Assembly (NCBI GenBank): GCA_002452295.1
Contig: DKEX01000113.1
Coordinates: forward strand, 1 to 12,628
Source of the DNA: Firmicutes bacterium UBA6811
GTDB lineage: Bacteria > Bacillota > SHA-98 > UBA4971
Direction of reading: 5' to 3'
DNA: 12,628 bases
Shown: piece after piece, positions 1 through 6,787 of the stretch
Numbering within the stretch: position 1 is the first letter of the stretch
Layout of the letters: each line of letters begins with the position of its first letter
Program-made: the position numbers and the translations under genes
Notes under the pieces: generated by a model
What the model was told of the DNA's origin: nothing
Seen by the model: the letters and a program-made list of their open reading frames with translations, nothing else
Database searches by the model: none

Positions 1-2
1 GC

Positions 3-392
3 AACTACGAGGATAACATCAAGCATGGTTACCAGGGCTGGCTGCGCGTGGGCGAATGGCGAGAGACAGAGCCTGGCAACATGTCCGGCCCCACGGTGCG
101 CGGGGTCGAGTACAGGATATCCCAGTGCCACCACTCGCCGCCCTGTGCATTTGATCATTGCGCAAAGGACTGCCCGAGGGTGTTGTTAGTGCCGGTGGCT
201 GATCTTGACCCGGAGGAGCTTCGTGGGCGCAGCGACGTGCGCCTGGTGGGATTTGCCGCGTTCTTCCTCGAGGGCGTAGGGGGATACGGCAACAGATGCG
301 AGGTGACTGGCAGGTTCATAAGGTGGGCGGTAGACGGCGAGCTTGGCGGTGCGGGGGATTACGGCGTGGTTGCCAGCAGGCTGGAAGAGTAA
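3..392 (+). CDS. TadE/TadG-like Flp pilus protein, C-terminal part (5' truncated)
   Basis: The frame is open from the window edge, so this is the last 129 residues of a longer gene. A GTG at 48 lies inside the frame but is unlikely to be the real start, because the upstream codons continue a plausible protein (NYEDNIKHGYQGWLRVGEW). The segment contains a TEPGNMSGPT stretch, which I recall from the C-terminal part of TadG-like proteins (putative pilus-assembly TadE/G family) in Gram-positive Tad loci. Four Cys and several His occur in the middle (CHHSPPC, DHCAKDC) and could form disulfides or bind metal. TadG-like proteins usually have one N-terminal membrane helix, which here would lie outside the window, and act as minor pilins or pilus anchors. 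The gene lies 220 bases upstream of cpaB on the same strand, which supports the pilus assignment. The family call rests on motif memory and context, so it is moderate. Confidence 0.6.
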   Translation, partial: NYEDNIKHGYQGWLRVGEWRETEPGNMSGPTVRGVEYRISQCHHSPPCAFDHCAKDCPRVLLVPVADLDPEELRGRSDVRLVGFAAFFLEGVGGYGNRCEVTGRFIRWAVDGELGGAGDYGVVASRLEE

Positions 393-612
393 ACAGGCAA
401 GGGACCCCCGGTCGGGATGCCGGGCCGGTATTCGAAAGCACGCGCTGGAAGCCGGGTCGTCAACGGTAGTCTGGGCTCTTGACGGGGTCGTCAGGTGCAC
501 TGGTTGTGGGTTGTCAGGTCCTGGCTCTCGAGTTTGATGGCAGTATGTCCCTGTGATGGTCAACCATGCCCACGAAACAGGTTCATGTGGGCAGGGACAA
601 GGGGGTGGCTAA
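393..612 (+). other. Intergenic leader upstream of cpaB
   Basis: No coding frame with a good start is visible in these 220 bases. Just after the upstream stop is a weak CCCGG/CCGGG stem (about 406-423) without a T-tract. A possible sigma-70-type promoter is TTGTCA (511-516) with TTTGAT (533-538) at 16-base spacing; the -35 matches 5/6 and the -10 only 4/6, so this is weak. The segment ends with a compact predicted RNA fold (546-599) directly before the cpaB ribosome binding site. The gap and these signals suggest cpaB may begin its own transcript instead of being read only from upstream. Confidence 0.35.
546..608 (+). promoter_or_regulatory. Structured 5' leader abutting the cpaB ribosome binding site
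   Basis: TGTCCC (546-551) is complementary to GGGACA (594-599). Inside it, TGCCCAC (567-573) pairs with GTGGGCA (587-593) around a 13-base loop, and ATGG-TCAA-CCAT (556-567) can form a small third helix. The inner and outer helices are contiguous on the 3' side (593/594) and could stack. The Shine-Dalgarno-like GGGGGTGG (601-608) starts one base after the fold and lies 4 bases before the ATG at 613, so folding could affect ribosome access. I do not recognise a known riboswitch class in it. The helices are read by eye; no folding energy was computed. Confidence 0.35.
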
Positions 613-1578
613 ATGAAGGGCGGTAAGCTTATGATCCTGCTCGCCCTGATTCCCGGGCTCTTAGCCGCCGTCATGACTTACGTATACGTCAACAACGCGG
701 CAAAGCCCGAACCCGTCAGCGTGAAGACCGTGTCCGTGGTGGCTGCGAGGGCGACCATACCGCCGCGCACGAAGGTCACGCCGGACATGATCTACGTCAA
801 GGAGGTGCCGGAAGCCGCCGTCCATGCGAGGACGGCGCGCCAGGCGGAGGATGTGGTGGGTCTCTTCACGAAGTATGAAATCCTCGAAGGCGAGGCCATC
901 ATCATGGACAGGCTCTTCGGCGAGAACGAGCCGGTGGGCCTTGCATCCTCGGTTCCCAGGGACAAGCGTGCCGTTACCGTCCCGGTCAACGAGGTGGTCG
1001 GCGTGGCCGGGTTCGTGAAACCCGGCGATCGCGTTGATGTCGTCGCCACGGTGGGTGGCACTGAGCAGACCGGCGACATCGCCTTCACGGTGCTCGAAGA
1101 TGTGGAGGTGCTCGCCGTCGCCCAGGACACCGAGGACAAGAACGAAGGCAAGGCGAAGGTATCCACCAGCGTCACGCTGGCCGTTACCCCGGCTCAGGCG
1201 GAGAGGCTAGCCCTCGCCGAGGATATGGGGAACCTGCGCCTGGCCCTGCGTCCGCTGTTTCCTTCAGTGGCGAAGAGTTCGGGCATCGTTGCCCACGATC
1301 TTTTGAGAGAGGTTAAAGGTTGGTCGCCTCCCCGGCCGGCAGGCGAGAGCACCCCACGGTCCGCTGCACCGATGGTCTCCCCTGGGGACACAACCCAGGA
1401 ACCCGCCGTGACCATAACGCGCCAGGCTCCCCCAACCCCTGTGGCGCACGGGCCGTCAACGCTTCCTCCTCAACCTGTCGGTCCACCCATTCCTGAGCCC
1501 GAGGTGGTGGAGGTCATCAAGGGAACACAGAGGACCTACGTCACCGTGGCCGATGATGGGGAGGCGACCAAACAATGA
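613..1578 (+). CDS. cpaB: Flp pilus assembly protein CpaB/RcpC (SAF domain)
   Basis: This 321-residue protein has an N-terminal membrane anchor (about residues 6-26). A SAF domain follows (about 40-103; VVAARATIPPRTKVTPDMI and the later LEGEAI), then the RcpC/CpaB domain (about 116-220) with the characteristic AVTVPVNEVVGVAGFVKPGD and a LALAEDMGNLRLALRP stretch. The tail from about residue 235 to 305 is Pro-rich and low in complexity. CpaB/RcpC works with the secretin in the outer part of the Tad machine, where SAF domains are thought to contact cell-wall glycans or stabilise the secretin. The ATG start is preceded by GGGGGTGG. The stop overlaps the next ATG by four bases (ATGA), indicating translational coupling with the secretin gene. 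The Pro-rich tail is longer than in the minimal family and may span the wall. The family call is secure. Confidence 0.93.
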   Translation: MKGGKLMILLALIPGLLAAVMTYVYVNNAAKPEPVSVKTVSVVAARATIPPRTKVTPDMIYVKEVPEAAVHARTARQAEDVVGLFTKYEILEGEAIIMDRLFGENEPVGLASSVPRDKRAVTVPVNEVVGVAGFVKPGDRVDVVATVGGTEQTGDIAFTVLEDVEVLAVAQDTEDKNEGKAKVSTSVTLAVTPAQAERLALAEDMGNLRLALRPLFPSVAKSSGIVAHDLLREVKGWSPPRPAGESTPRSAAPMVSPGDTTQEPAVTITRQAPPTPVAHGPSTLPPQPVGPPIPEPEVVEVIKGTQRTYVTVADDGEATKQ

Positions 1579-3848
1579 ATAGACTCTTTAGCTTAATCCT
1601 GGCCGTGCTGGTGGCCATGGCGGCATTCACCGCCTTGCCGCAACCGGCCGTGGCCCAGGAAGTCCAGCAGGCCCAGGAAGCTCAGGAAGCCTGGGGAGTC
1701 CAGGAAGCCCATGAGGCGCAGGCGGCCCAGGAGGCCCAGCAAGCACGGCAAGCGGGCGCGGTCACAGCAGTCACAGCCAACCCCACGTTCGCCGTGGTGG
1801 TCGGCGAGTCTCGCATCCTGCAGGTCAAGGGCCTCGTGAGGGTGGCCATCGCCGACCCCGCCATCGCCGACGTCGTGGTGGTGTCGAAGAGCGAGGTCAT
1901 CGTCAACGGCAAGACCGAGGGGCGGACGACCCTCCACGTATGGGACGCATCTGGCCGCACCAGCTACGACGTACGGGTGTGCATCGACAACGAGGGCCTC
2001 CTTCGCGAGGTCGAGGAGACAATCGGGATGAGCGGTATCCGCGTTCGGTTCGCCCGGTCGTCGCTTCTCCTCGACGGCGAGGTGGAGACCGACGCCGACT
2101 CCGAGAGGGCCGAGCTCATCGCGAAAGCGTACGCGGACAAGGTCATCAACCTGCTGGCAGTGAGAAGGCCCACCTCGCCCCCCCCGCCTCCCGTCGTGGA
2201 GGCGTCCGAGGTCCAGGCGGCCATCGGCGTCAAAGGCGTCTCGGTGCGCGTCCTCAAGGATGCGGTGATCCTGGAGGGCGAGGTCAAGAGCCCTCTCGAC
2301 GCGGACCGGGCCGAGAAGATCGCCAGGATCTTCGCGAACCAGGTGCTGAACTTCGTCGCGGTCACCCCGCCGCCTCCCGCGGTTGCGGAGCCGCGTGAGG
2401 GCAAGGCCATCGCGGCGGCGCCTTCCGGCACGGAGCCCGGCGGCCCGCCCAATGGGGCCGAGACACGTGCGGCAGGCGTTGAAGGCGTCCCGGGGGAAGT
2501 CAAGCCCAGCGAGGCTCCCGCGCCAGCTCCGGAGACGGGGACACACAGCCCGGCGCTGGAAGCCGGGGCGGGCGAGGGTGACCAGGCCGCTCCCGCTCCT
2601 CTCGAGAAAGTCGACCTCGATGTCGCGCTACGGGACACTATCGTCGCCGCGGTCCGCGACCCCGCCGTCGAAGTGACGGTCGTGAAGGGGACGGTGCTCC
2701 TGGAGGGCGCGGTGTCCGGCGACTATGCGAAGCTCCGCGCCGAGACGGTCGCGAGGCTTTACTCACCGAACGTCGTGAGCATCATCCGGGTTGTGGAGCC
2801 TCCAGCCCCACCGCCGCCGCCACCCGCGCCTGCGCCTCCGCCACCTCCACCTCCGCCGCCGGAGCCGAAGCTGGAGGAAAGGGTGAGCGAGTACATCAAT
2901 ACGCCCACGGTGAAGGTGCGGTCGGTCGAGGGCAAGGTCCTCCTGGAGGGCAGCGTCACGTCGCAGAACGAGTTCGAGAGAGCCGGCAGGATAGCCGGGA
3001 TGTTCACGAACGACGTCGTGAACCTCCTCGAGATGACCGACCCAGTGCAGGTCCTCCTGCAGGTCGAGGTCGTCGAGATAAACACCGGTTCGCTCAAGAA
3101 CCTCGGGGTAACATGGGGCGGAGTGAACGGCGAACGAGTCGAGCCCGGGTCGTTCCTGTTCGGGGAGGTGAGCTTTCCACCTCTCCCGCCCCCACCCATG
3201 GACATCCAAGCGTGGCAGGACTGGGCATCCGTGGTGCCCGCCGGAAGCCCCGTTTCAGAGATATGGCGGCTGGTCCCCATACGTGCCATCCTGGACGCGC
3301 TGGTGAACCAGGACGCCGCGAAGATCCTCGCCGCTCCGTCGCTCCTCACGCTCAGCGGCAAGCAGGCCGAGTTCCTCGTGGGCGGGGAGATCCCGGTCTA
3401 CACGGGCATGAGCGAGGGCAAGATCACGTTCGAGTGGCGGCCGTACGGCGTCAAGCTGCGCATGCTCCCCACCGTGGACACGCGCGGCCGGATCGTGATA
3501 GATGTGGAGCCCGAGGTGTCGTCGCTCGACTGGAATAACGCCCTGGATGTCGGGGACGCCGTCATCCCGGCGCTCAAGGTCAGGCGGGCGTCCACGCACC
3601 TCGTGGTGACCGACGGCGCGACCATCGCCATCGGCGGGCTCCTCCAGAACGCCGACGTCAAGACCGTGAAGAAGATTCCCATCCTCGGGGACATCCCTAT
3701 TATCGGCACGCTCTTCAAGAGCGAGAGGTTCGAGCGGGGCGAGACCGAGCTTGTGATCCTGATCACTCCGAAGGTAGTGAGGGCCAGCGAGGGCGTCACA
3801 CGCGATATGATGGTGAAGCCGGCGCCGTCCGGAGGGCCTGGGAAGTGA
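1575..3848 (+). CDS. cpaC: Tad/Flp pilus secretin CpaC/RcpA with four BON-like repeats
   Basis: This 757-residue secretin should form the outer gate for the Flp pilus. A signal peptide (about 1-27, ending PAVA before Gln) is followed by a Gln/Ala/Glu-rich stretch (28-60). Next is the pilus-secretin N-terminal domain (about 70-137; AVVVGESRILQVKG, IADPAIADVVVV). Four BON-like repeats lie at about 142-197, 209-264, 346-408 and 432-488, each with a V-x-V...(V/L)LLEG-x-V core and a Ser/Asp-(E)RAE-x-IA helix. Pro-rich linkers separate them, including a run of nine prolines (421-429). The secretin channel domain (about 490-740) has the family signatures QVEVVEIN, NQDAAKILAAPSLLTLSGKQ, VGGEIPVYTG and IAIGGLL...KKIPILGDIPIIGTLF. 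Usual CpaC proteins are nearer 450-550 residues with one BON domain, so the expansion is in the periplasmic part. GGGGAGG at 1558-1564 is the ribosome binding site. The protein overlaps cpaB upstream and tadZ downstream. Confidence 0.95.
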   Translation: MNRLFSLILAVLVAMAAFTALPQPAVAQEVQQAQEAQEAWGVQEAHEAQAAQEAQQARQAGAVTAVTANPTFAVVVGESRILQVKGLVRVAIADPAIADVVVVSKSEVIVNGKTEGRTTLHVWDASGRTSYDVRVCIDNEGLLREVEETIGMSGIRVRFARSSLLLDGEVETDADSERAELIAKAYADKVINLLAVRRPTSPPPPPVVEASEVQAAIGVKGVSVRVLKDAVILEGEVKSPLDADRAEKIARIFANQVLNFVAVTPPPPAVAEPREGKAIAAAPSGTEPGGPPNGAETRAAGVEGVPGEVKPSEAPAPAPETGTHSPALEAGAGEGDQAAPAPLEKVDLDVALRDTIVAAVRDPAVEVTVVKGTVLLEGAVSGDYAKLRAETVARLYSPNVVSIIRVVEPPAPPPPPPAPAPPPPPPPPPEPKLEERVSEYINTPTVKVRSVEGKVLLEGSVTSQNEFERAGRIAGMFTNDVVNLLEMTDPVQVLLQVEVVEINTGSLKNLGVTWGGVNGERVEPGSFLFGEVSFPPLPPPPMDIQAWQDWASVVPAGSPVSEIWRLVPIRAILDALVNQDAAKILAAPSLLTLSGKQAEFLVGGEIPVYTGMSEGKITFEWRPYGVKLRMLPTVDTRGRIVIDVEPEVSSLDWNNALDVGDAVIPALKVRRASTHLVVTDGATIAIGGLLQNADVKTVKKIPILGDIPIIGTLFKSERFERGETELVILITPKVVRASEGVTRDMMVKPAPSGGPGK
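1659..1754 (+). repeat. Degenerate CAG-GAA-GCC minisatellite in cpaC
   Basis: Repeated in-frame 9-base units close to CAGGAAGCC encode a Gln-Glu-Ala-rich segment (about residues 29-60) just after the predicted signal-peptide cleavage site. Units differ by point changes and by insertion of Trp-Gly-Val and His codons. Length change by multiples of 9 or 3 bases would keep the frame. Confidence 0.6.
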
Positions 3849-5164
3849 TAGTCATGGCGGAGCAACGGATAAAGATCCTCATAGTGGACGATACCGCGGA
3901 AACGCGGGAGAACCTCCGAAAGCTCCTGTCGTTCGGCCAGGGGTTCACCGTGGCCGGCGAGGCGGAGAACGGCAAGGAAGCCATCGCCCTGGCGAAGAGG
4001 GTCAGGCCTGATGTGATCCTGATGGACGTCAACATGCCGATCATGGGGGGCATCGAGGCGACCGAGGCCATCTCGGTGGAGGTGCCGACCACCACCGTGA
4101 TTGTCATGTCTGTCCAGGGTGAGTCGGAGTACCTGAGAGAGGCCATGGCGGCCGGCGCCCGGGATTACCTCATCAAGCCGTTCTCCGCCGACGACCTCGT
4201 GAACACCATCCGCAGGGCACACGACATGGATTCGAGGCGCCGCGAGAGGTTCGCTCCGGCCCCCATAGCCCTGCGCCGGACGGGCAGGATCGTCGCGGTG
4301 TTCAGCACCAAGGGCGGCGTGGGCAAGACCACCATCGCTACGAACCTCGCCGCCGAGCTCGCGACCCACGCCCACAAGAGCGTGGTGCTGGTGGACCTCG
4401 ACCTCCAGTTCGGAGATGTGGCCATCATGCTCGATTCCATTCCCGTCCGCACCATCGCCGACATAGCGAAGGAGGACGAGATCGACTCGGAGCTCGTGGA
4501 GGCGTGTCTCCTCACGCACAAGTCTGGCGTGAGGGTGCTGGCCTCCCCCTTGCGCCCGGAACAGGCGGAGGTGATCACGGCCAAGCACGTGGAGGCGATC
4601 TTGACGCTCCTCGCCGAGACCCACGACTTCATAATCGCCGACATGCCCCAGGGCCTCAACGACATCACCCTCACGGCGCTCGATGCCGCGGACAGGATCC
4701 TGCTCGTGACGACCCTGGAGCTTCCGGCCATCAAGAACGCCAGGCTGTGCCTGGAGATCATGGAGGCGCTGGGCTACGGCCAGGATAAGGTGAAGCTGGT
4801 GCTGAACAGGTCGTCCCGGGACATCGGGCTCAGCATCGAGGAGATGGAGAAGATCCTCCGCCGGTCCGTGGACGTCCACATCCCGAGCGACGGCCGGGTG
4901 GTGGTGCCCTCGGTCAACAAGGGTGTGCCGTTCGTGACAAGCGCGCCGTCGGCGAGGATATCGCAGACGATACGGGATCTGGCCCGCGCCGTCGGCCCGT
5001 CAGACGCGGAGAGGGCGGCCATGGCAGCAGCGGCAGGGGCAGGGGCAGGGGCAGGGGCAGGGGTAGGGGTGGCAGCGGGCGCGCTGGGAGGCGGGCACGG
5101 CGGAGGCGCGCGGCGGCAGATGAGCATCGCCGGGCGGATCTTCAGCATTTTCACGGGTGGGTGA
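3845..5164 (+). CDS. cpaE: TadZ/CpaE localisation ATPase with N-terminal receiver domain
   Basis: This 439-residue protein has a response-regulator receiver domain (about 9-125) with the full phospho-acceptor set: acidic pair D15/D16, D61 in LMDVNMP, S89 and K111 in IKPF. A MinD/ParA-type ATPase follows (about 147-390) with the deviant Walker A KGGVGKTT (156-163), a VLVDLDLQFGD switch region and an FIIADMP Walker B. A Gly/Ala linker then leads to a short hydrophobic-basic tail (MSIAGRIFSIFTGG) resembling the membrane-targeting helix of MinD. TadZ/CpaE proteins place the Tad machine, often at a pole. GTG at 3845 overlaps the cpaC stop and has GGAGGG 7 bases upstream; an in-frame ATG at 3854 with GGAAG 8 bases upstream is an equally reasonable start. 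The stop lies 9 bases before cpaF. The family call is secure; control by phosphorylation is inferred. Confidence 0.94.
   Translation: MIVMAEQRIKILIVDDTAETRENLRKLLSFGQGFTVAGEAENGKEAIALAKRVRPDVILMDVNMPIMGGIEATEAISVEVPTTTVIVMSVQGESEYLREAMAAGARDYLIKPFSADDLVNTIRRAHDMDSRRRERFAPAPIALRRTGRIVAVFSTKGGVGKTTIATNLAAELATHAHKSVVLVDLDLQFGDVAIMLDSIPVRTIADIAKEDEIDSELVEACLLTHKSGVRVLASPLRPEQAEVITAKHVEAILTLLAETHDFIIADMPQGLNDITLTALDAADRILLVTTLELPAIKNARLCLEIMEALGYGQDKVKLVLNRSSRDIGLSIEEMEKILRRSVDVHIPSDGRVVVPSVNKGVPFVTSAPSARISQTIRDLARAVGPSDAERAAMAAAAGAGAGAGAGVGVAAGALGGGHGGGARRQMSIAGRIFSIFTGG
5036..5071 (+). repeat. Hexanucleotide tandem repeat (GGGGCA) in cpaE
   Basis: Four exact GGGGCA copies (5036-5059) are followed by GGGGTA and GGGGTG. 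They are in frame with cpaE and encode alternating Gly-Ala then Gly-Val in the linker after the ATPase domain. Because the unit is 6 bases, slippage would change linker length without breaking the frame. Confidence 0.85.
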
Positions 5165-5173
5165 AGGTAAGAC

Positions 5174-6679
5174 ATGTCTCTTCGGGCACGGCTCCAGCAG
5201 GCACGCCAGGCTCAGCAGGAGCAACAGGCGAAGCAGCCGCAACAGGCGCGGCCGGGCCAGCCGGCGCCGGAGCGCGGCGGCGGGCAGGCACAAGGCCCTT
5301 TGTACGTGCCAGGGCAGACGCAGGACAGGGTGCTGAGGGTGCTCGAGTCCGCGCGCCAGGCCGCGGCGGCGACGCCCGAGCCTGGGCCTCCCATGCCCAG
5401 GGAGGACCCGCATGCTGCGCTCAAGGAGAAAATCCACGAGCGGCTCGTGAAGGATATAGACAAGGAGCTCCTGCGCAAGACCGACTCCCCCGCCGACCGC
5501 CAGAAGCTGGCGAGCGAGGTCGAGGCGGTGGCGTCCAAGGTGCTCGATGAGGAACCCCTGCCGCTCATCCGCTCAGAGCGGGCGCAGGTCATCTCGGAGG
5601 TCATCGACGACGTGATGGGCCTGGGGCCCATCACCCCGCTTCTCGAAGACGACTCGGTCACTGAGATCATGGTCAACGGCCCGAACATGGTGTATGTGGA
5701 GCGCAGCGGCAGGATCGAGCGCGCGAGGGTGAGCTTCCGCAGCCCGGACCACGTGATGCACATCATAGAGCGGATCGTCTCTCCCCTCGGCCGCAGGATC
5801 GACGAGGCCAGCCCCATGGTGGACGCGAGGCTGCCCGATGGGTCCAGGGTCAACGCCATCATCCCGCCCATCTCGCTGGTGGGGCCGTGCATCACCATCC
5901 GGAAGTTCGCGCGGGAGCCGTTCACCGTAGATGACCTGGTCAGGTTCGGCACGCTCACCCGCGAGATGGCGCAGTTCCTGGAGGGGTGCGTGAAAGCCAG
6001 GCTGAACATTGTGGTGTCGGGCGGAACCGGCAGCGGCAAGACGACCACGCTCAACGTGCTGTCGTCGTTCATCCCGCCGGACGAGCGCATCGTGACGATC
6101 GAGGACGCCGCCGAGCTGCAGCTCCGCCAGGACCACGTGGTGACGCTGGAGGCCAGGCCCCCGAACCTCGAGGGCAAGGGCGCCATCGCCATCAGGGACC
6201 TCGTGAGAAACGCCCTCCGAATGAGGCCCGATCGAATCGTCGTCGGCGAGGTTCGGTCGGGCGAGGCGCTGGACATGCTCCAGGCCATGAACACCGGCCA
6301 CGACGGGTCGCTCACCACGGGCCATGCCAACTCGCCCCGCGACATGCTGGCGAGGCTGGAGACGATGGTGCTCATGGCGGGGATGGAGTTGCCGCTTCGG
6401 GCCATCCGGGAGCAGATATCGTCGGCCATCGACCTCATCGTGCACCAGGCGAGGTTGCGCGACGGGAGCAGGAGGGTCACGCACCTCACGGAGATCCAGG
6501 GCATGGAGGGCGACGTCATCACGATGCAGGATATCTACGTGTTCGAGCAGACCGGCGTGGATGAGCAGGGCAGGGTGGTCGGGAGGTTCAAGGCCACCGG
6601 CATCAGGCCGAAGTTCCTCGACAGGTTCGAGGCGGCGGGGATAGCGGTGCCGCCCGGGCTGTTCGTGGACTTCCTGTAG
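5174..6679 (+). CDS. cpaF: Flp pilus assembly ATPase CpaF/TadA
   Basis: This 501-residue secretion ATPase of the VirB11/GspE superfamily should power Flp pilus assembly at the cytoplasmic face of the TadB/TadC platform. The first 45 residues are Gln/Ala-rich and low in complexity. A helical N-terminal region (about 80-130) and an N domain (about 135-260; DDSVTEIMVNGPNMVYVER) precede the ATPase core. Visible motifs are Walker A GGTGSGKT (283-290), an Asp-box region VTIEDAAELQL, Walker B with E359 in RIVVGEVR, and the His-box TGHDGSLTTGHAN. The C-terminal part carries VTHLTEIQGMEGDVITMQDIYVFEQTG, typical of CpaF. The ATG start has GAAGG 6 bases upstream and sits 9 bases after the cpaE stop, so the two are very likely co-translated. 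All catalytic motifs appear intact. Confidence 0.97.
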   Translation: MSLRARLQQARQAQQEQQAKQPQQARPGQPAPERGGGQAQGPLYVPGQTQDRVLRVLESARQAAAATPEPGPPMPREDPHAALKEKIHERLVKDIDKELLRKTDSPADRQKLASEVEAVASKVLDEEPLPLIRSERAQVISEVIDDVMGLGPITPLLEDDSVTEIMVNGPNMVYVERSGRIERARVSFRSPDHVMHIIERIVSPLGRRIDEASPMVDARLPDGSRVNAIIPPISLVGPCITIRKFAREPFTVDDLVRFGTLTREMAQFLEGCVKARLNIVVSGGTGSGKTTTLNVLSSFIPPDERIVTIEDAAELQLRQDHVVTLEARPPNLEGKGAIAIRDLVRNALRMRPDRIVVGEVRSGEALDMLQAMNTGHDGSLTTGHANSPRDMLARLETMVLMAGMELPLRAIREQISSAIDLIVHQARLRDGSRRVTHLTEIQGMEGDVITMQDIYVFEQTGVDEQGRVVGRFKATGIRPKFLDRFEAAGIAVPPGLFVDFL

Positions 6680-6787
6680 GCCCCGGCCGGAATCGAACGA
6701 GGACGGGAACGCGACTGGACGGGGCCAAGGACCGAACTGGACGGGGCGGGACGGGGCGGGACGAGACGGGAAGGGGGCGAGCGAGTT
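6680..6787 (+). repeat. G-rich short repeats between cpaF and tadB
   Basis: This 108-base gap is built from related G-rich words. ACTGGACGGGGC occurs at 6714-6725 and 6736-6747, and ACGGGGCGGG occurs twice in tandem (6741-6760), followed by the variant ACGAGACGGG (6761-6770). The tadB ribosome binding site AAGGGGG (6771-6777) follows immediately. I see no terminator or gene in it. Confidence 0.65.

Noticed and set aside
405..500. c-di-GMP riboswitch upstream of cpaB
   Set aside because: Considered because pilus genes are common targets, but the conserved core of GEMM class I is not recognisable and the visible helices do not match its layout.
186..563. Minus-strand gene opposite the tadG-like end and leader
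   Set aside because: It overlaps a plausible plus-strand coding region, has low-complexity composition and no recognisable domain; long opposite-strand frames are expected at high GC.
3398..4879. Long minus-strand frame of 493 codons opposite cpaC and cpaE
   Set aside because: It is His/Arg/Asp-rich antisense translation of two secure genes, a typical artefact of GC-rich codon usage.
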